NCBI GenBank assembly: GCA_964582545.1
Contig: CAZOSB010000008.1
Coordinates: 21,876 to 85,875 of the forward strand
Length of the DNA: 64,000 bases
Source of the DNA: JAVVUJ01 sp964582545
GTDB taxonomy: Bacteria > Bacillota > Clostridia > Peptostreptococcales > Anaerovoracaceae
Reading direction: 5' to 3'
A program made the translations under genes and the position numbers. A model generated the notes under the pieces. That model did not search any database. It saw only the letters and a list, made by a program, of their open reading frames with translations, and was not told where the DNA came from. Below, in pieces: positions 34,479-42,770 of this stretch (its first letter is position 1; the number at the start of each line of letters is the position of its first letter).

Positions 34479-35606
34479 ATGTCAGAAAAAATTATAAAAG
34501 AGATGATCGGAAAGACCTTTCTTGAGATGGCAGATGCCCTCGAGACAGGAGAATTTGGGAAGAAACCCGTCATTGGAATAGCGGCAGAAGACAGCGAACT
34601 CGGGATGGAAGCCATCTACGAAGGAGCCGGATTAGCGGAAAAGAAGGGCTTTAAGGTTATGGTTCTGGAAGGGGAAGACGTCCATAAAAAGATGGAAGCC
34701 ATGTTGGAATCCGGAGAAATCCAAGGGGCTGTAACCATGCATTATCCGTTTCCCATCGGAGTTTCCACCGTTGGTAGAGTCATTACTCCGGGGAGAGGCA
34801 AGGAGTTATTTTTAGCTACCACCACGGGTACTTCCGACACGGATCGAGTATGCGGAATGGTTAAAAATGCCATTTATGGAATCATTGCTGCCAAAGCCAG
34901 TGGCATAGAAAAACCAACCATTGGGATTGCCAATATCGATGGGGCAAGACAAACGGAAAAAGCTCTTTTGAAGTTGGCGGAAAACGGCTATGACATTCAT
35001 TTTGCTCAGTCGGAAAGAGCGGATGGCGGTATCGTCATGAGAGGAAATGATTTGCTTACGGCGGCTGCGGATATCATGGTTATGGATTCCTTGACGGGAA
35101 ACTTGATGATGAAGATTTTCTCCGCCTACACTACCGGTGGAAGCTATGAAAGTTCAGGTTATGGTTATGGTCCCGGAATCGGTGAAGATTACGAAAAAAC
35201 CATCATGATCATTTCTAGAGCCAGTGGGGCACCCGTGATTGCCGGAGCGGTGGAGTATGCTTCTCAATTGGTAAAAAACAACAGCTATAAGATAGCTCGT
35301 GAAGAATTTGCCAAAGCAAATCAAGCGGGGTTAAAACAAATTTTAAAAGAAATCAAAGATAGTGGGAAAAAAGCTACTGCTGCGGAAAGCTCTACAGGTG
35401 AGGTTAAGCAGCCACCCAAAGAACCCGTGACCGCTCAAATTCAGGGTATTGAAGTAATGGATTTAGAAGATGCAGTTCTCTGCCTTTGGAAGGAAAGTAT
35501 CTATGCGGAAAGCGGTATGGGTTGTACGGGACCCATCGTCATGATCAGTGAGACTAACTTGCAAAAGGCAACTGAAATTCTAACCAAAGCAGAATTTATA
35601 AAGTAA
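34479..35606 (+). CDS. grdD: glycine reductase protein C subunit alpha
   Basis: 375 residues with a PlsX/phosphotransacetylase-like fold. The conserved C-terminal AESGMGCTGPIVMIS carries Cys349, which corresponds to the acetyl-carrying cysteine of GrdD. It releases acetyl phosphate from protein C. GAAAGGAAGG precedes ATG. The next gene, selD, begins 32 bases downstream, so production of active selenoproteins and selenium activation are joined in one transcript. Confidence 0.94.
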   Translation: MSEKIIKEMIGKTFLEMADALETGEFGKKPVIGIAAEDSELGMEAIYEGAGLAEKKGFKVMVLEGEDVHKKMEAMLESGEIQGAVTMHYPFPIGVSTVGRVITPGRGKELFLATTTGTSDTDRVCGMVKNAIYGIIAAKASGIEKPTIGIANIDGARQTEKALLKLAENGYDIHFAQSERADGGIVMRGNDLLTAAADIMVMDSLTGNLMMKIFSAYTTGGSYESSGYGYGPGIGEDYEKTIMIISRASGAPVIAGAVEYASQLVKNNSYKIAREEFAKANQAGLKQILKEIKDSGKKATAAESSTGEVKQPPKEPVTAQIQGIEVMDLEDAVLCLWKESIYAESGMGCTGPIVMISETNLQKATEILTKAEFIK

Positions 35607-35638
35607 ATAACGATATCATAAGGAAGGAGGCGATTGTT

Positions 35639-36679
35639 GTGAATCAAGTAAAGCTTACAAAAATGTGCACTCATGGCGGTTGAGATGCCAAGATAGGGTC
35701 TGAGACCCTGGCACAAGTTTTGTGTCACTTACCTAAATTTAGCGACCCAAAGTTAATGGTTGGATTTGATACCAGCGACGACGCCTCCGTTTACCTATTA
35801 AGTGAGGAGTCGGCCCTGATTCAAACGGTGGACATCTTTCCCCCTGTGGTGGATGATCCCTATGAATATGGTCAAATTGCAGCAGCTAACGCCTTGAGTG
35901 ATGTTTATGCCATGGGGGGAACCCCAAAACTCGCATTGAATATTCTATGTTACCCTCAGGATTTACCCAAGGAAGCTGTGCAAGGAATCTTGCAGGGTGG
36001 ATATGAAAAGGTTCTGGAAGGCGGTGCAATTATCTCAGGGGGGCATACCTTAAAGGACCCCGAACCTAAATATGGGTTATCGGTTTCCGGTTTTGCTCAC
36101 CCCAAGGATATTCTCACCAATAAAAATGTGAAACCGGGGGATGTGTTGATTCTCACAAAAGCCATTGGAACAGGAGTTTTGACAACAGCTATGAAGGGCA
36201 ATCTTTTAGATGGACAAACCTATAAAGCCCTAGTGTTATCCATGGCTATGCTCAACAAGAGAGCGGCGGAAATCATGGGAAAATTTAAAATAAATAGCTG
36301 TACAGACATTACAGGATTTGGTCTTTTAGGTCATGCTTACGAAATGGCAGAAGCCAGCGGGTGTTTGATAGAAATCAATGCAATGGATGTTCCTGTGTTG
36401 GAGCAAGGAGAAGCGTTTGCTTCCATGGGAATCGTTCCAGCCGGTGCCTATGAAAACAGAAAGGCATTGGAAAACAAAATTTCTATGAAAGAGGGAATCT
36501 CTCTGGCAAGTACTGACTTGATGTTTGATCCCCAAACATCGGGAGGACTTTTGATTTCTTTACCGGAAGCAGAGGGAATGAAACTCTTACGTGTCCTACA
36601 GGAAGAAATACCTGTGGCGAAAATCATAGGGGTCGCAAAAGAGAAAAGGACGAATGAAAAAACGATTTCTTTAATATAA
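35639..36679 (+). CDS. selD: selenide, water dikinase, itself a selenoprotein (UGA = Sec15)
   Basis: Makes selenophosphate from selenide and ATP. 346 residues with GTG start at 35639 (AAGGAGG eight bases upstream). An in-frame TGA at 35681-35683, codon 15, is read as Sec in HGGUDAKIG, the position of the catalytic Cys/Sec in the family, with the essential Lys three residues on. The downstream frame has the typical ATP/metal-binding VDIFPPVVDDPYEYGQIAAANALSDVYAMGG. Starting the gene at a later codon would remove the active site. Confidence 0.95.
35681..35713 (+). promoter_or_regulatory. SECIS element of selD
   Basis: After UGA, an outer stem TGCC/GGCA (35686-35689 with 35710-35713), a five-base bulge AAGAT and a perfect inner stem AGGGTC/GACCCT (35695-35700 with 35704-35709) around the loop TGA. 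The bulged two-part stem matches the general bacterial SECIS layout. It differs from the grdB-type element in loop sequence and stem length. Confidence 0.72.
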
Positions 36680-36731
36680 AGTTGATTTACCAACCTATAT
36701 TGTGGTAAAATACAAGTGCTGCTTAAGATAT

Positions 36732-36828
36732 GGGAGTAGATGGGTGCTGGTGTGCCTTCCGGTCTTCAAAACCGGTTCGGGGGGTTAGGAGCCTCCTGGG
36801 TGGGTTCGATTCCCACATATTCCCGCCA
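36732..36828 (+). tRNA. selC: tRNA-Sec (anticodon TCA)
   Basis: 97 bases including an encoded CCA. The anticodon arm is CCGGT-CTTCAAA-ACCGG with TCA at 36766-36768. The T arm is GTGGG-TTCGATT-CCCAC. The acceptor starts GGGAGTA and closes with TATTCCC plus the discriminator G, giving the long acceptor stem of tRNA-Sec, though the eighth pair appears to be G-A. The long variable arm (about 36779-36797) and GGTGC/GTGCC D stem fit the family. Located between selD and selA. Confidence 0.95.
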
Positions 36829-36855
36829 TGTTATCTTTTGGTGGAGGATTAAAAT

Positions 36856-38289
36856 ATGAAACAGGAATTACTTAGAAGGATTCCCAAGATAGACGAGGTG
36901 CTTATGGATAAGCGCCTATCAATGTTTTTTGGAACAACCCCCAGAGACCTGATTGTGGAGTCTGTACGGGAAACCATTAACGATATTCGAAATAAAATAT
37001 TAAAAGAAAATGAAAATTCAGAAGTTTTTCAATCGAGTCAACTTCAATCGGATGATTGGATAATTGAAGCGATTATTCAGAAGCTACAAGAAAAGACCAG
37101 GAAAAGCTTGCGGACCACCATCAATGCCACAGGCATCGTCCTCCATACCAACCTTGGAAGAGCCAAGCTATGCGCTAAGGCTTGCCAAAGTGTGATGGAG
37201 GTTGCGGGTAACTACTCCACATTAGAATACGATGTGAAAAGAGGAGTCAGAGGATCTCGCCACGATCACGTGGAAAAACTCATTACCAAGATCACCGGAG
37301 CAGAAAGCGCCATGGTGGTAAACAACAATGCTGCTGCCACGCTGATTTGTTTGGCGGCTATGGCAAAGGGTAGGGAGGTCATCGTGTCCAGAGGTGAGTT
37401 GGTTGAAATCGGGGGCTCTTTCAGGATTCCAGAAATAATGGCGGAAAGCGGCGCAAAACTCATAGAGGTAGGAGCCACCAATAAGACAAAGGTGTCTGAC
37501 TACGCCCGTTCCATCAGTGAAAGCACCGGAGCACTTATGAAAGTGCATACCAGCAACTACAAAATCGTAGGGTTTACAGATGAGGTTTCATTGCCTGAAA
37601 TGGTAGCATTGGGAGAGTCACATGGCATACCGGTAATATACGATATGGGAAGTGGATTAATGATCAGCTTACAACCATATGGTATTGATGAGCCTACGGT
37701 AACGGAAAGCTTAAAGACGGGAATCGATGTGATTTTATTCAGTGGGGATAAGCTTTTGGGAGGACCACAAGGGGGAATTATTGCAGGGAAAAAGAAGTAT
37801 ATCGATCTGATGAAAAAGCACCCTCTTGCCAGAGTCCTTCGTGTGGATAAGATGATTTTAGCGGCTATGGAGGCCACCTTTAGGGAGTATTTAGATTCAG
37901 AAAAAGCTCTAAAACAAATCCCAGTATTGGGAACCCTTACCCTGAAGAGTGAAGAGCTGAAGCAGAGGGCAGAGGAGTTTTCACAAAGAATTCAGGAAGC
38001 GACTAAAGATTTAAACATTCATGTGGTTCCGTGCCAAGGTCAGGTAGGCGGAGGATCGGCACCTATGGCGCTTCTCCCGGGGTATGCTGTCACCATCAGC
38101 GGCAAAAATCTTTCTTTAGAAAAGTTGGAGAAACACTTACGTAGCTGTGAAATTCCTATTATTGTCAGAATTTCACAGGATAAAGTTTATTTGGATATGA
38201 GAACCCTTTCGTTGGAAGACTTAAGTTACATCGAAAAGGCTTTACAATCCTTCTATGAGAAAGGTTATGGAGAGAAAGAGCATGCATAA
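36856..38289 (+). CDS. selA: L-seryl-tRNA(Sec) selenium transferase
   Basis: 477 residues, usual length. PLP-dependent enzyme converting seryl-tRNA-Sec to selenocysteyl-tRNA-Sec with selenophosphate. The PLP lysine lies in FSGDKLLGGPQGG. The N-terminal domain (RRIPKIDEVL) is the tRNA-binding part. GGTGGAGG precedes ATG. Its stop codon overlaps the start of selB (8 bases). Confidence 0.96.
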   Translation: MKQELLRRIPKIDEVLMDKRLSMFFGTTPRDLIVESVRETINDIRNKILKENENSEVFQSSQLQSDDWIIEAIIQKLQEKTRKSLRTTINATGIVLHTNLGRAKLCAKACQSVMEVAGNYSTLEYDVKRGVRGSRHDHVEKLITKITGAESAMVVNNNAAATLICLAAMAKGREVIVSRGELVEIGGSFRIPEIMAESGAKLIEVGATNKTKVSDYARSISESTGALMKVHTSNYKIVGFTDEVSLPEMVALGESHGIPVIYDMGSGLMISLQPYGIDEPTVTESLKTGIDVILFSGDKLLGGPQGGIIAGKKKYIDLMKKHPLARVLRVDKMILAAMEATFREYLDSEKALKQIPVLGTLTLKSEELKQRAEEFSQRIQEATKDLNIHVVPCQGQVGGGSAPMALLPGYAVTISGKNLSLEKLEKHLRSCEIPIIVRISQDKVYLDMRTLSLEDLSYIEKALQSFYEKGYGEKEHA

Positions 38290-40195
38290 TGTAATCGTAG
38301 GGACGGCAGGGCACGTGGATCATGGCAAAACCTGCCTTATAAAGGCCCTCACGGGCATTGAAACGGATCGATTAAAGGAAGAAAAGAAAAGGGGCATCAC
38401 CATCGAACTGGGTTTTGCAGATATGCAGCACACCGGTGAACAGCATATTGGAATCATCGATGTACCCGGCCATGAAAAGTTTGTAAAAAATATGTTGGCA
38501 GGCATTGGTGGAATCGATATGGTTTTGTTGGTAATCGCAGGGGATGAAGGCGTTATGCCTCAAACTGTGGAACATTTCGAGATTCTAAAAATGTTGGATA
38601 TAAAAAAGGGCATCGTGGTGATTACCAAGGTGGATCTGGTGGAAGAAGAATGGCTGGAAGTGGTTAGGGAAGATGTGAGGGAGCACTTGTTGGGTACCTT
38701 TTTAGAAGGGGCACCTATGGTGGAAGTATCTTCATTTACAGGCCAAAACATGGATAATCTCAAAGACTTAATCTGTGACATGGCAAAGGAGTGCGGTGAG
38801 AGAAAGGTTGATCCTGCCTTATTTCGACTTCCCATAGATCGAGTTTTCACCATAGATGGCTTTGGAACCGTGGTAACGGGCACGCTTACAGAGGGAGCGG
38901 TAAAGGTAGGGGATGAGATAGAGATTTATCCGAAAAAAAAGACGGCAAAGGTTAGAAATTTACAGGTTCACGGAAATATGGTGCAGACGGCTTTAGCAGG
39001 GCAGAGAACCGCTGTCAATTTGGTGAACATCAAAAAAGAAGAACTGCAAAGAGGGAATGTACTCGCAGCCAAGGGTTCCATGGAAAAGACCATGATGTTG
39101 GACGTCAAGATACGTTTGTTTCGAGATAGCCCTAGAACCCTGAAAAATGGGGGGCGGCTTCATCTGTACTACGGATCGGCAGAAACACTGTGTAAGGCCA
39201 TACTCTTGGATCGTGAAGTGCTGGAAAGTGGCGAAAGCTCCTATGCCCAACTGCGGTTAGAGGAAGAAATTGCAGTTAAAAAAGGAGACCGATTCATCTT
39301 GCGCTTTTACTCTCCGGTAGAAACCATAGGGGGAGGAATCATTTTGGATGCCAGTCCAGGCAAACATAAGAGATTTCAAGACAATGTACTTAAAGGCTTT
39401 TCTGTAAAGGAGGAGGAGTCCTCCGAGGCAATTCTTTCGCAAGTGTTGAAGGAAGAAAGCAAAAACTTTCTCACCGTAAAGGAATATTCGGTGAAGTTGG
39501 GATGGACAGAGGAGTATACAGAGTCCATCATGAAGGAAATACTGACCACTCAGGAGGTTCAATCGCTTTCGGGCAATCTCTTTATTCACAGGGAATTTTT
39601 ACAATCTTTGGCAGAAAAGGTGGAAAGACTGCTTGATGAATACCATCAGGAAAACCCTCTCAATCATGGCATGGCCAAAGAAGAATTCCGAAAGAAACTT
39701 TCTGATAAAATCTTTATCAAAGACAGTAAAACTATTGAGCTTCTCGTCAATAAACTTGCGGAACAAGGTGTTCTTCGAGATCAAGGAAATCTGATCACCT
39801 CAGTTTCTTTTGTCCTTCAATTTACAGAGGAGCAAATAAAAATTAAAGATAGGTTGGAGAAAGTCTATCTCAATGCAGGGTATGAGATCCCTGAAGTGGA
39901 TGAGGCAACCAACGGAGAAAAGGACAAGAAAATTGCAAAGCGGATGATCGAAGTATTGGGAGATCAAGGGGTGCTCTATAAGCTGAATTACCAATTTTTT
40001 ATGCACAGAACTCATTGGGAAAAAGCTTTTACATTTGTTATGGAAACCCTTAGAGATCAAGGAAGTATCACTTTGGCTGAGTATCGAGATTTATTGGGAA
40101 CTTCCAGAAAATATGCCATGATGATATTGGATCATCTGGACGAAAGGAACATCACTCAAAAAATCGGGGATGCCAGAACTCTTGTAAAAAAATAA
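38282..40195 (+). CDS. selB: selenocysteine-specific elongation factor SelB
   Basis: 637 residues from the ATG at 38282, which gives MHNVIVGTAGHVDHGKT, the expected start of the GTPase domain. In-frame codons further upstream would only add a few residues inside selA. Domain order: EF-Tu-like GTPase (about 1-170, with DVPGHEKF and TKVDLVEE), two beta-barrels, an extra domain, and C-terminal winged helices (about 380-637) that bind the SECIS RNA. Delivers Sec-tRNA to UGA codons in the grd and selD messages of this region. Confidence 0.96.
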   Translation: MHNVIVGTAGHVDHGKTCLIKALTGIETDRLKEEKKRGITIELGFADMQHTGEQHIGIIDVPGHEKFVKNMLAGIGGIDMVLLVIAGDEGVMPQTVEHFEILKMLDIKKGIVVITKVDLVEEEWLEVVREDVREHLLGTFLEGAPMVEVSSFTGQNMDNLKDLICDMAKECGERKVDPALFRLPIDRVFTIDGFGTVVTGTLTEGAVKVGDEIEIYPKKKTAKVRNLQVHGNMVQTALAGQRTAVNLVNIKKEELQRGNVLAAKGSMEKTMMLDVKIRLFRDSPRTLKNGGRLHLYYGSAETLCKAILLDREVLESGESSYAQLRLEEEIAVKKGDRFILRFYSPVETIGGGIILDASPGKHKRFQDNVLKGFSVKEEESSEAILSQVLKEESKNFLTVKEYSVKLGWTEEYTESIMKEILTTQEVQSLSGNLFIHREFLQSLAEKVERLLDEYHQENPLNHGMAKEEFRKKLSDKIFIKDSKTIELLVNKLAEQGVLRDQGNLITSVSFVLQFTEEQIKIKDRLEKVYLNAGYEIPEVDEATNGEKDKKIAKRMIEVLGDQGVLYKLNYQFFMHRTHWEKAFTFVMETLRDQGSITLAEYRDLLGTSRKYAMMILDHLDERNITQKIGDARTLVKK

Positions 40196-40215
40196 CGGAA
40201 GGATGTATTGGAAAC

Positions 40216-40293
40216 ATGGATTTTAAGCAGATAGAGGCTTTTGCCAACGTGGTAAAATACAAAGGCTTTGTATTAGATTTTTTTAAAATGTGA
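40216..40293 (+). pseudogene. remnant of a LysR-family regulator gene
   Basis: Bases 40216-40293 encode MDFKQIEAFANVVKYKGF and then run into an unrelated tail and stop (25 codons). The first 17 residues are the standard N-terminus of LysR-type regulators, before the first recognition helices; nothing of the rest is present. In several clostridia a selenium-metabolism-associated LysR gene lies beside the sel genes, so this is probably its truncated remnant, 20 bases after selB. Chance resemblance is unlikely given the reading frame begins at an ATG with GGAAGG upstream. Confidence 0.6.
40256..40284 (+). terminator. terminator after selB
   Basis: AATACAA pairs with TTGTATT around AGGCT, followed by AGATTTTTTT. 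It lies inside the LysR remnant and would end the sel operon before the convergent alanyl-tRNA editing gene. Confidence 0.6.
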
Positions 40294-40311
40294 CAATCGG
40301 CTTGATTTATC

Positions 40312-41541
40312 CTAACGCAAGTGCTTTTCCAACAAGTCCATAAAGGTTTCCACATATTCCATCTTCGTGAAGATTGCTCTAGCCGCAGTGTTGTTTCCTC
40401 CGCCTTTTCCCTGGTAAATCCCTGCATTTTCACGAACCAATTTACCACAGTCCAGCGTGCCTTGAGAAAAGAGCATGACGGTTTTGTCCTGCTGGCTGAC
40501 CAGAAGAAAGAGCACATTTTTTTCTAAGGAAACTTGCCGGCCTAAAGTCTGTAAGTCCTCCAGAGAAAAGTAATCGTATGTTTTTCGAATAATGGGTATC
40601 AATCTAGGCTTTTGTTTATCAGCGGTTTTCTCTTGTGCAGTTTGAATTAACTCTTCTGCAGCTTTGGTTAACAATACTTTTTTTACTTCGAACAAATTTT
40701 TTCTAATTTGCCCATTTTTATCCTCTTGTAACTTTATCTTGTCTATCAGTTCAGAGCATTGCGCTGAATATTTTTTATTAAGCTGACTTATTACTTCATG
40801 TTTCTCTCTGTAATCCAAATAAGCTTCTTTTCCTGCTTTAAAATAAATGCGGCTCATGCCTTTATAGTTTTCTATCTTGATGATTTTCACCAATCCCACT
40901 TGCCCGGCAGTATGAGGATGCGTTCCGCAGCAGGCCACACAGTCGGAAGGATCCAGTACATTGCCTACGCTGACAATGGTAATATCGCTGTCGATGGTTA
41001 CCGGCTTTCTTAAGGGTAAATTTTGCGTTTCTTCTTTTGTGGCAAAATGTCGAACGGTTGTAGGTGCATTGGACCAAATTACTTCATTGGCAAACAACTC
41101 AGCCTCCATGGCTTGTGCCCATGTAATTTCGGGCAAATCCATGTCTATGGTCATGTAATCCTCACCCATATGAAACCCTCGGTTTACGGCTCCTAACTGA
41201 CGAAAGAAGATGCCGGAAAGGATATGTTCGCCGCAATGCCTTTGCATATGGTAGAAGCGACGATCCCAGTCCAAGGATAAGTCAACGGTTTGCCCCAAAG
41301 AAAAATGAGTTTCAGGGGTAGGTCCCATTACGTGATAAATTATACCCTCCAACTCATAGACATTCTTTACCTGAATCCCTTCAATGGTGCCTAAATCACA
41401 GGGTTGACCTCCCCCTGCAGGGAAAAAAATCGTTTGGTCCAGTACTAAAGTTAATATTTCTTTTTCTAAACTAATCTCTAAAATATTGGCAAAGCAATCT
41501 TTTAAATAAACATCTTTGATATAGAGTTTTTCAGTAGCCAT
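40312..41541 (-). CDS. alanyl-tRNA editing protein (AlaX type with DHHA1 domain)
   Basis: 409 residues. The N-terminal half resembles the AlaRS editing domain with the zinc ligands HCGEH and CCGTHPH. A coiled-coil linker (about 250-300) leads to a C-terminal DHHA1 domain (GQGKGGGNNTAARA-like GKGGG motif). Removes serine or glycine wrongly attached to tRNA-Ala, which may matter in a cell with high glycine levels. The ATG at 41541 is preferred; a TTG 12 bases upstream is also possible. It converges with selB. Confidence 0.9.
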   Translation of the reverse strand: MATEKLYIKDVYLKDCFANILEISLEKEILTLVLDQTIFFPAGGGQPCDLGTIEGIQVKNVYELEGIIYHVMGPTPETHFSLGQTVDLSLDWDRRFYHMQRHCGEHILSGIFFRQLGAVNRGFHMGEDYMTIDMDLPEITWAQAMEAELFANEVIWSNAPTTVRHFATKEETQNLPLRKPVTIDSDITIVSVGNVLDPSDCVACCGTHPHTAGQVGLVKIIKIENYKGMSRIYFKAGKEAYLDYREKHEVISQLNKKYSAQCSELIDKIKLQEDKNGQIRKNLFEVKKVLLTKAAEELIQTAQEKTADKQKPRLIPIIRKTYDYFSLEDLQTLGRQVSLEKNVLFLLVSQQDKTVMLFSQGTLDCGKLVRENAGIYQGKGGGNNTAARAIFTKMEYVETFMDLLEKHLR

Positions 41542-41672
41542 AATAATTTCCAATCTTTCTTATCGTTATTTTTTTCTAGTATACCATTGTTTCTCAGTTT
41601 GTTGTATAATTATTTTATCCGACTCATATAATGTTTCATCATAATGAATCTCAAACAAAAGAGGTATAAATA

Positions 41673-42509
41673 ATGAGACGTAAAGCAAATGTGGGATACA
41701 AATGGGAAATTTTTCTAAATAAAAAGCAAACTTTTTTCACTGGCGTCATTTTAATAGTCATAGCTTTAGCCATCAGCACCTTGATCAATTATGATAGGGT
41801 GTGGCAAACTGTAAGCACTGTTTTCCAAAGGGACGATTCCAATTACACACTGGTCATTGATGCTGGTCATGGGGGTCGGGACGGAGGTGCAGTAGCGAGA
41901 AGCGGTATTTCTGAAAAGGATATCAACCTAGCGATTTCTTTGAAATTGCAGGCATTAGCAGAGAAGGATGGTTGGAAGGTTGTATTGACCAGAGACGGAG
42001 ATTACAGCGTTGCCAGAGAGAGCTATTCAGAGGAAAATAGTCAGAAAAAGAGAACTCTGAGAGCTACAAAGACGGAAGATTTAATCGCTAGAAAAGATAT
42101 AATAGACAAAGAAAACCCACGATTTACAGTGAGTATCCACCTAAATAGCTTTAGCGAGGATAGAAGGGTGCGAGGTGCCCAGACTTTTTATACCAAAGGG
42201 GGCGGGGATCAGGAACTTATTGAAGAAAGCAAAAACCTAGCAGAAGCTATACAAAGTGCGCTTATTGCGGGGATAGGGGATGGAACCAACAGGGTTGCCA
42301 TGGGAAAAAAGGATGCATTTCTCTTAAAAAACCCCACGTCTCCCATAGTGATTGTGGAATGCGGGTTCCTTTCCAATGATCAGGAGGCTCTTATGCTTTA
42401 TCAGCAGGAGTACCAAGATCGCTTGGCAGAATACATATATAAAGGAATTATGGAATTTAGTGGGAAACTACCAGAAATTAAACTGGAAATAATTGATAGT
42501 ACTGGTTAG
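41673..42509 (+). CDS. membrane-anchored N-acetylmuramoyl-L-alanine amidase (Amidase_3)
   Basis: 278 residues. A single N-terminal membrane segment (about 20-40) precedes a zinc amidase domain with VIDAGHGGRDGGA, the zinc-binding glutamate region (DINLAISLKL), SIHLNSF and the catalytic VECGFLSN. Cuts the bond between N-acetylmuramic acid and L-alanine in peptidoglycan, as CwlD or AmiC-like enzymes do. The length and single anchor resemble CwlD, the spore-cortex amidase, but I see no sporulation promoter to support that. AAAGAGG precedes ATG. Confidence 0.88.
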   Translation: MRRKANVGYKWEIFLNKKQTFFTGVILIVIALAISTLINYDRVWQTVSTVFQRDDSNYTLVIDAGHGGRDGGAVARSGISEKDINLAISLKLQALAEKDGWKVVLTRDGDYSVARESYSEENSQKKRTLRATKTEDLIARKDIIDKENPRFTVSIHLNSFSEDRRVRGAQTFYTKGGGDQELIEESKNLAEAIQSALIAGIGDGTNRVAMGKKDAFLLKNPTSPIVIVECGFLSNDQEALMLYQQEYQDRLAEYIYKGIMEFSGKLPEIKLEIIDSTG

Positions 42510-42540
42510 TGATAGTCATTTCTGGCAAGGAAGGACAAGC

Positions 42541-42644
42541 TGTGGATAAAAAACATATTGACAAATTTTATGTTTTGTGAAAACGTTCAAATTTAAACGA
42601 TAAATTCATGTTAAGTTATCCACAGGAGCCCTTGGATAACTTTT
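42541..42644. other. intergenic segment with two perfect DnaA boxes and a hairpin
   Basis: TGTGGATAA at 42541-42549 and TTATCCACA at 42616-42624 are exact matches to the DnaA-box consensus in opposite orientation. The second is part of a hairpin AAGTTATCCA/TGGATAACTT (42614-42623 with 42632-42641) followed by TT, which may act as a weak terminator for the amidase gene. A further degenerate box lies in the 3' arm. No gene is seen between 42510 and 42770. Confidence 0.5.
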
Positions 42645-42770
42645 GGATTATCAGTATATTTTTCGAATATCTTGGCGAAATATCAAATGTTTCAGGGATT
42701 TGTATCGATATATTTTATAAACTTGAAAAGCCGATAAGTTTGTTTTGTAGTGGAAGGTGTAGAGTGAAAA

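Noticed and set aside
42541..42644. Replication origin
   Set aside because: Only two perfect DnaA boxes, no dnaA, dnaN or gidA neighbours and no clear unwinding element.
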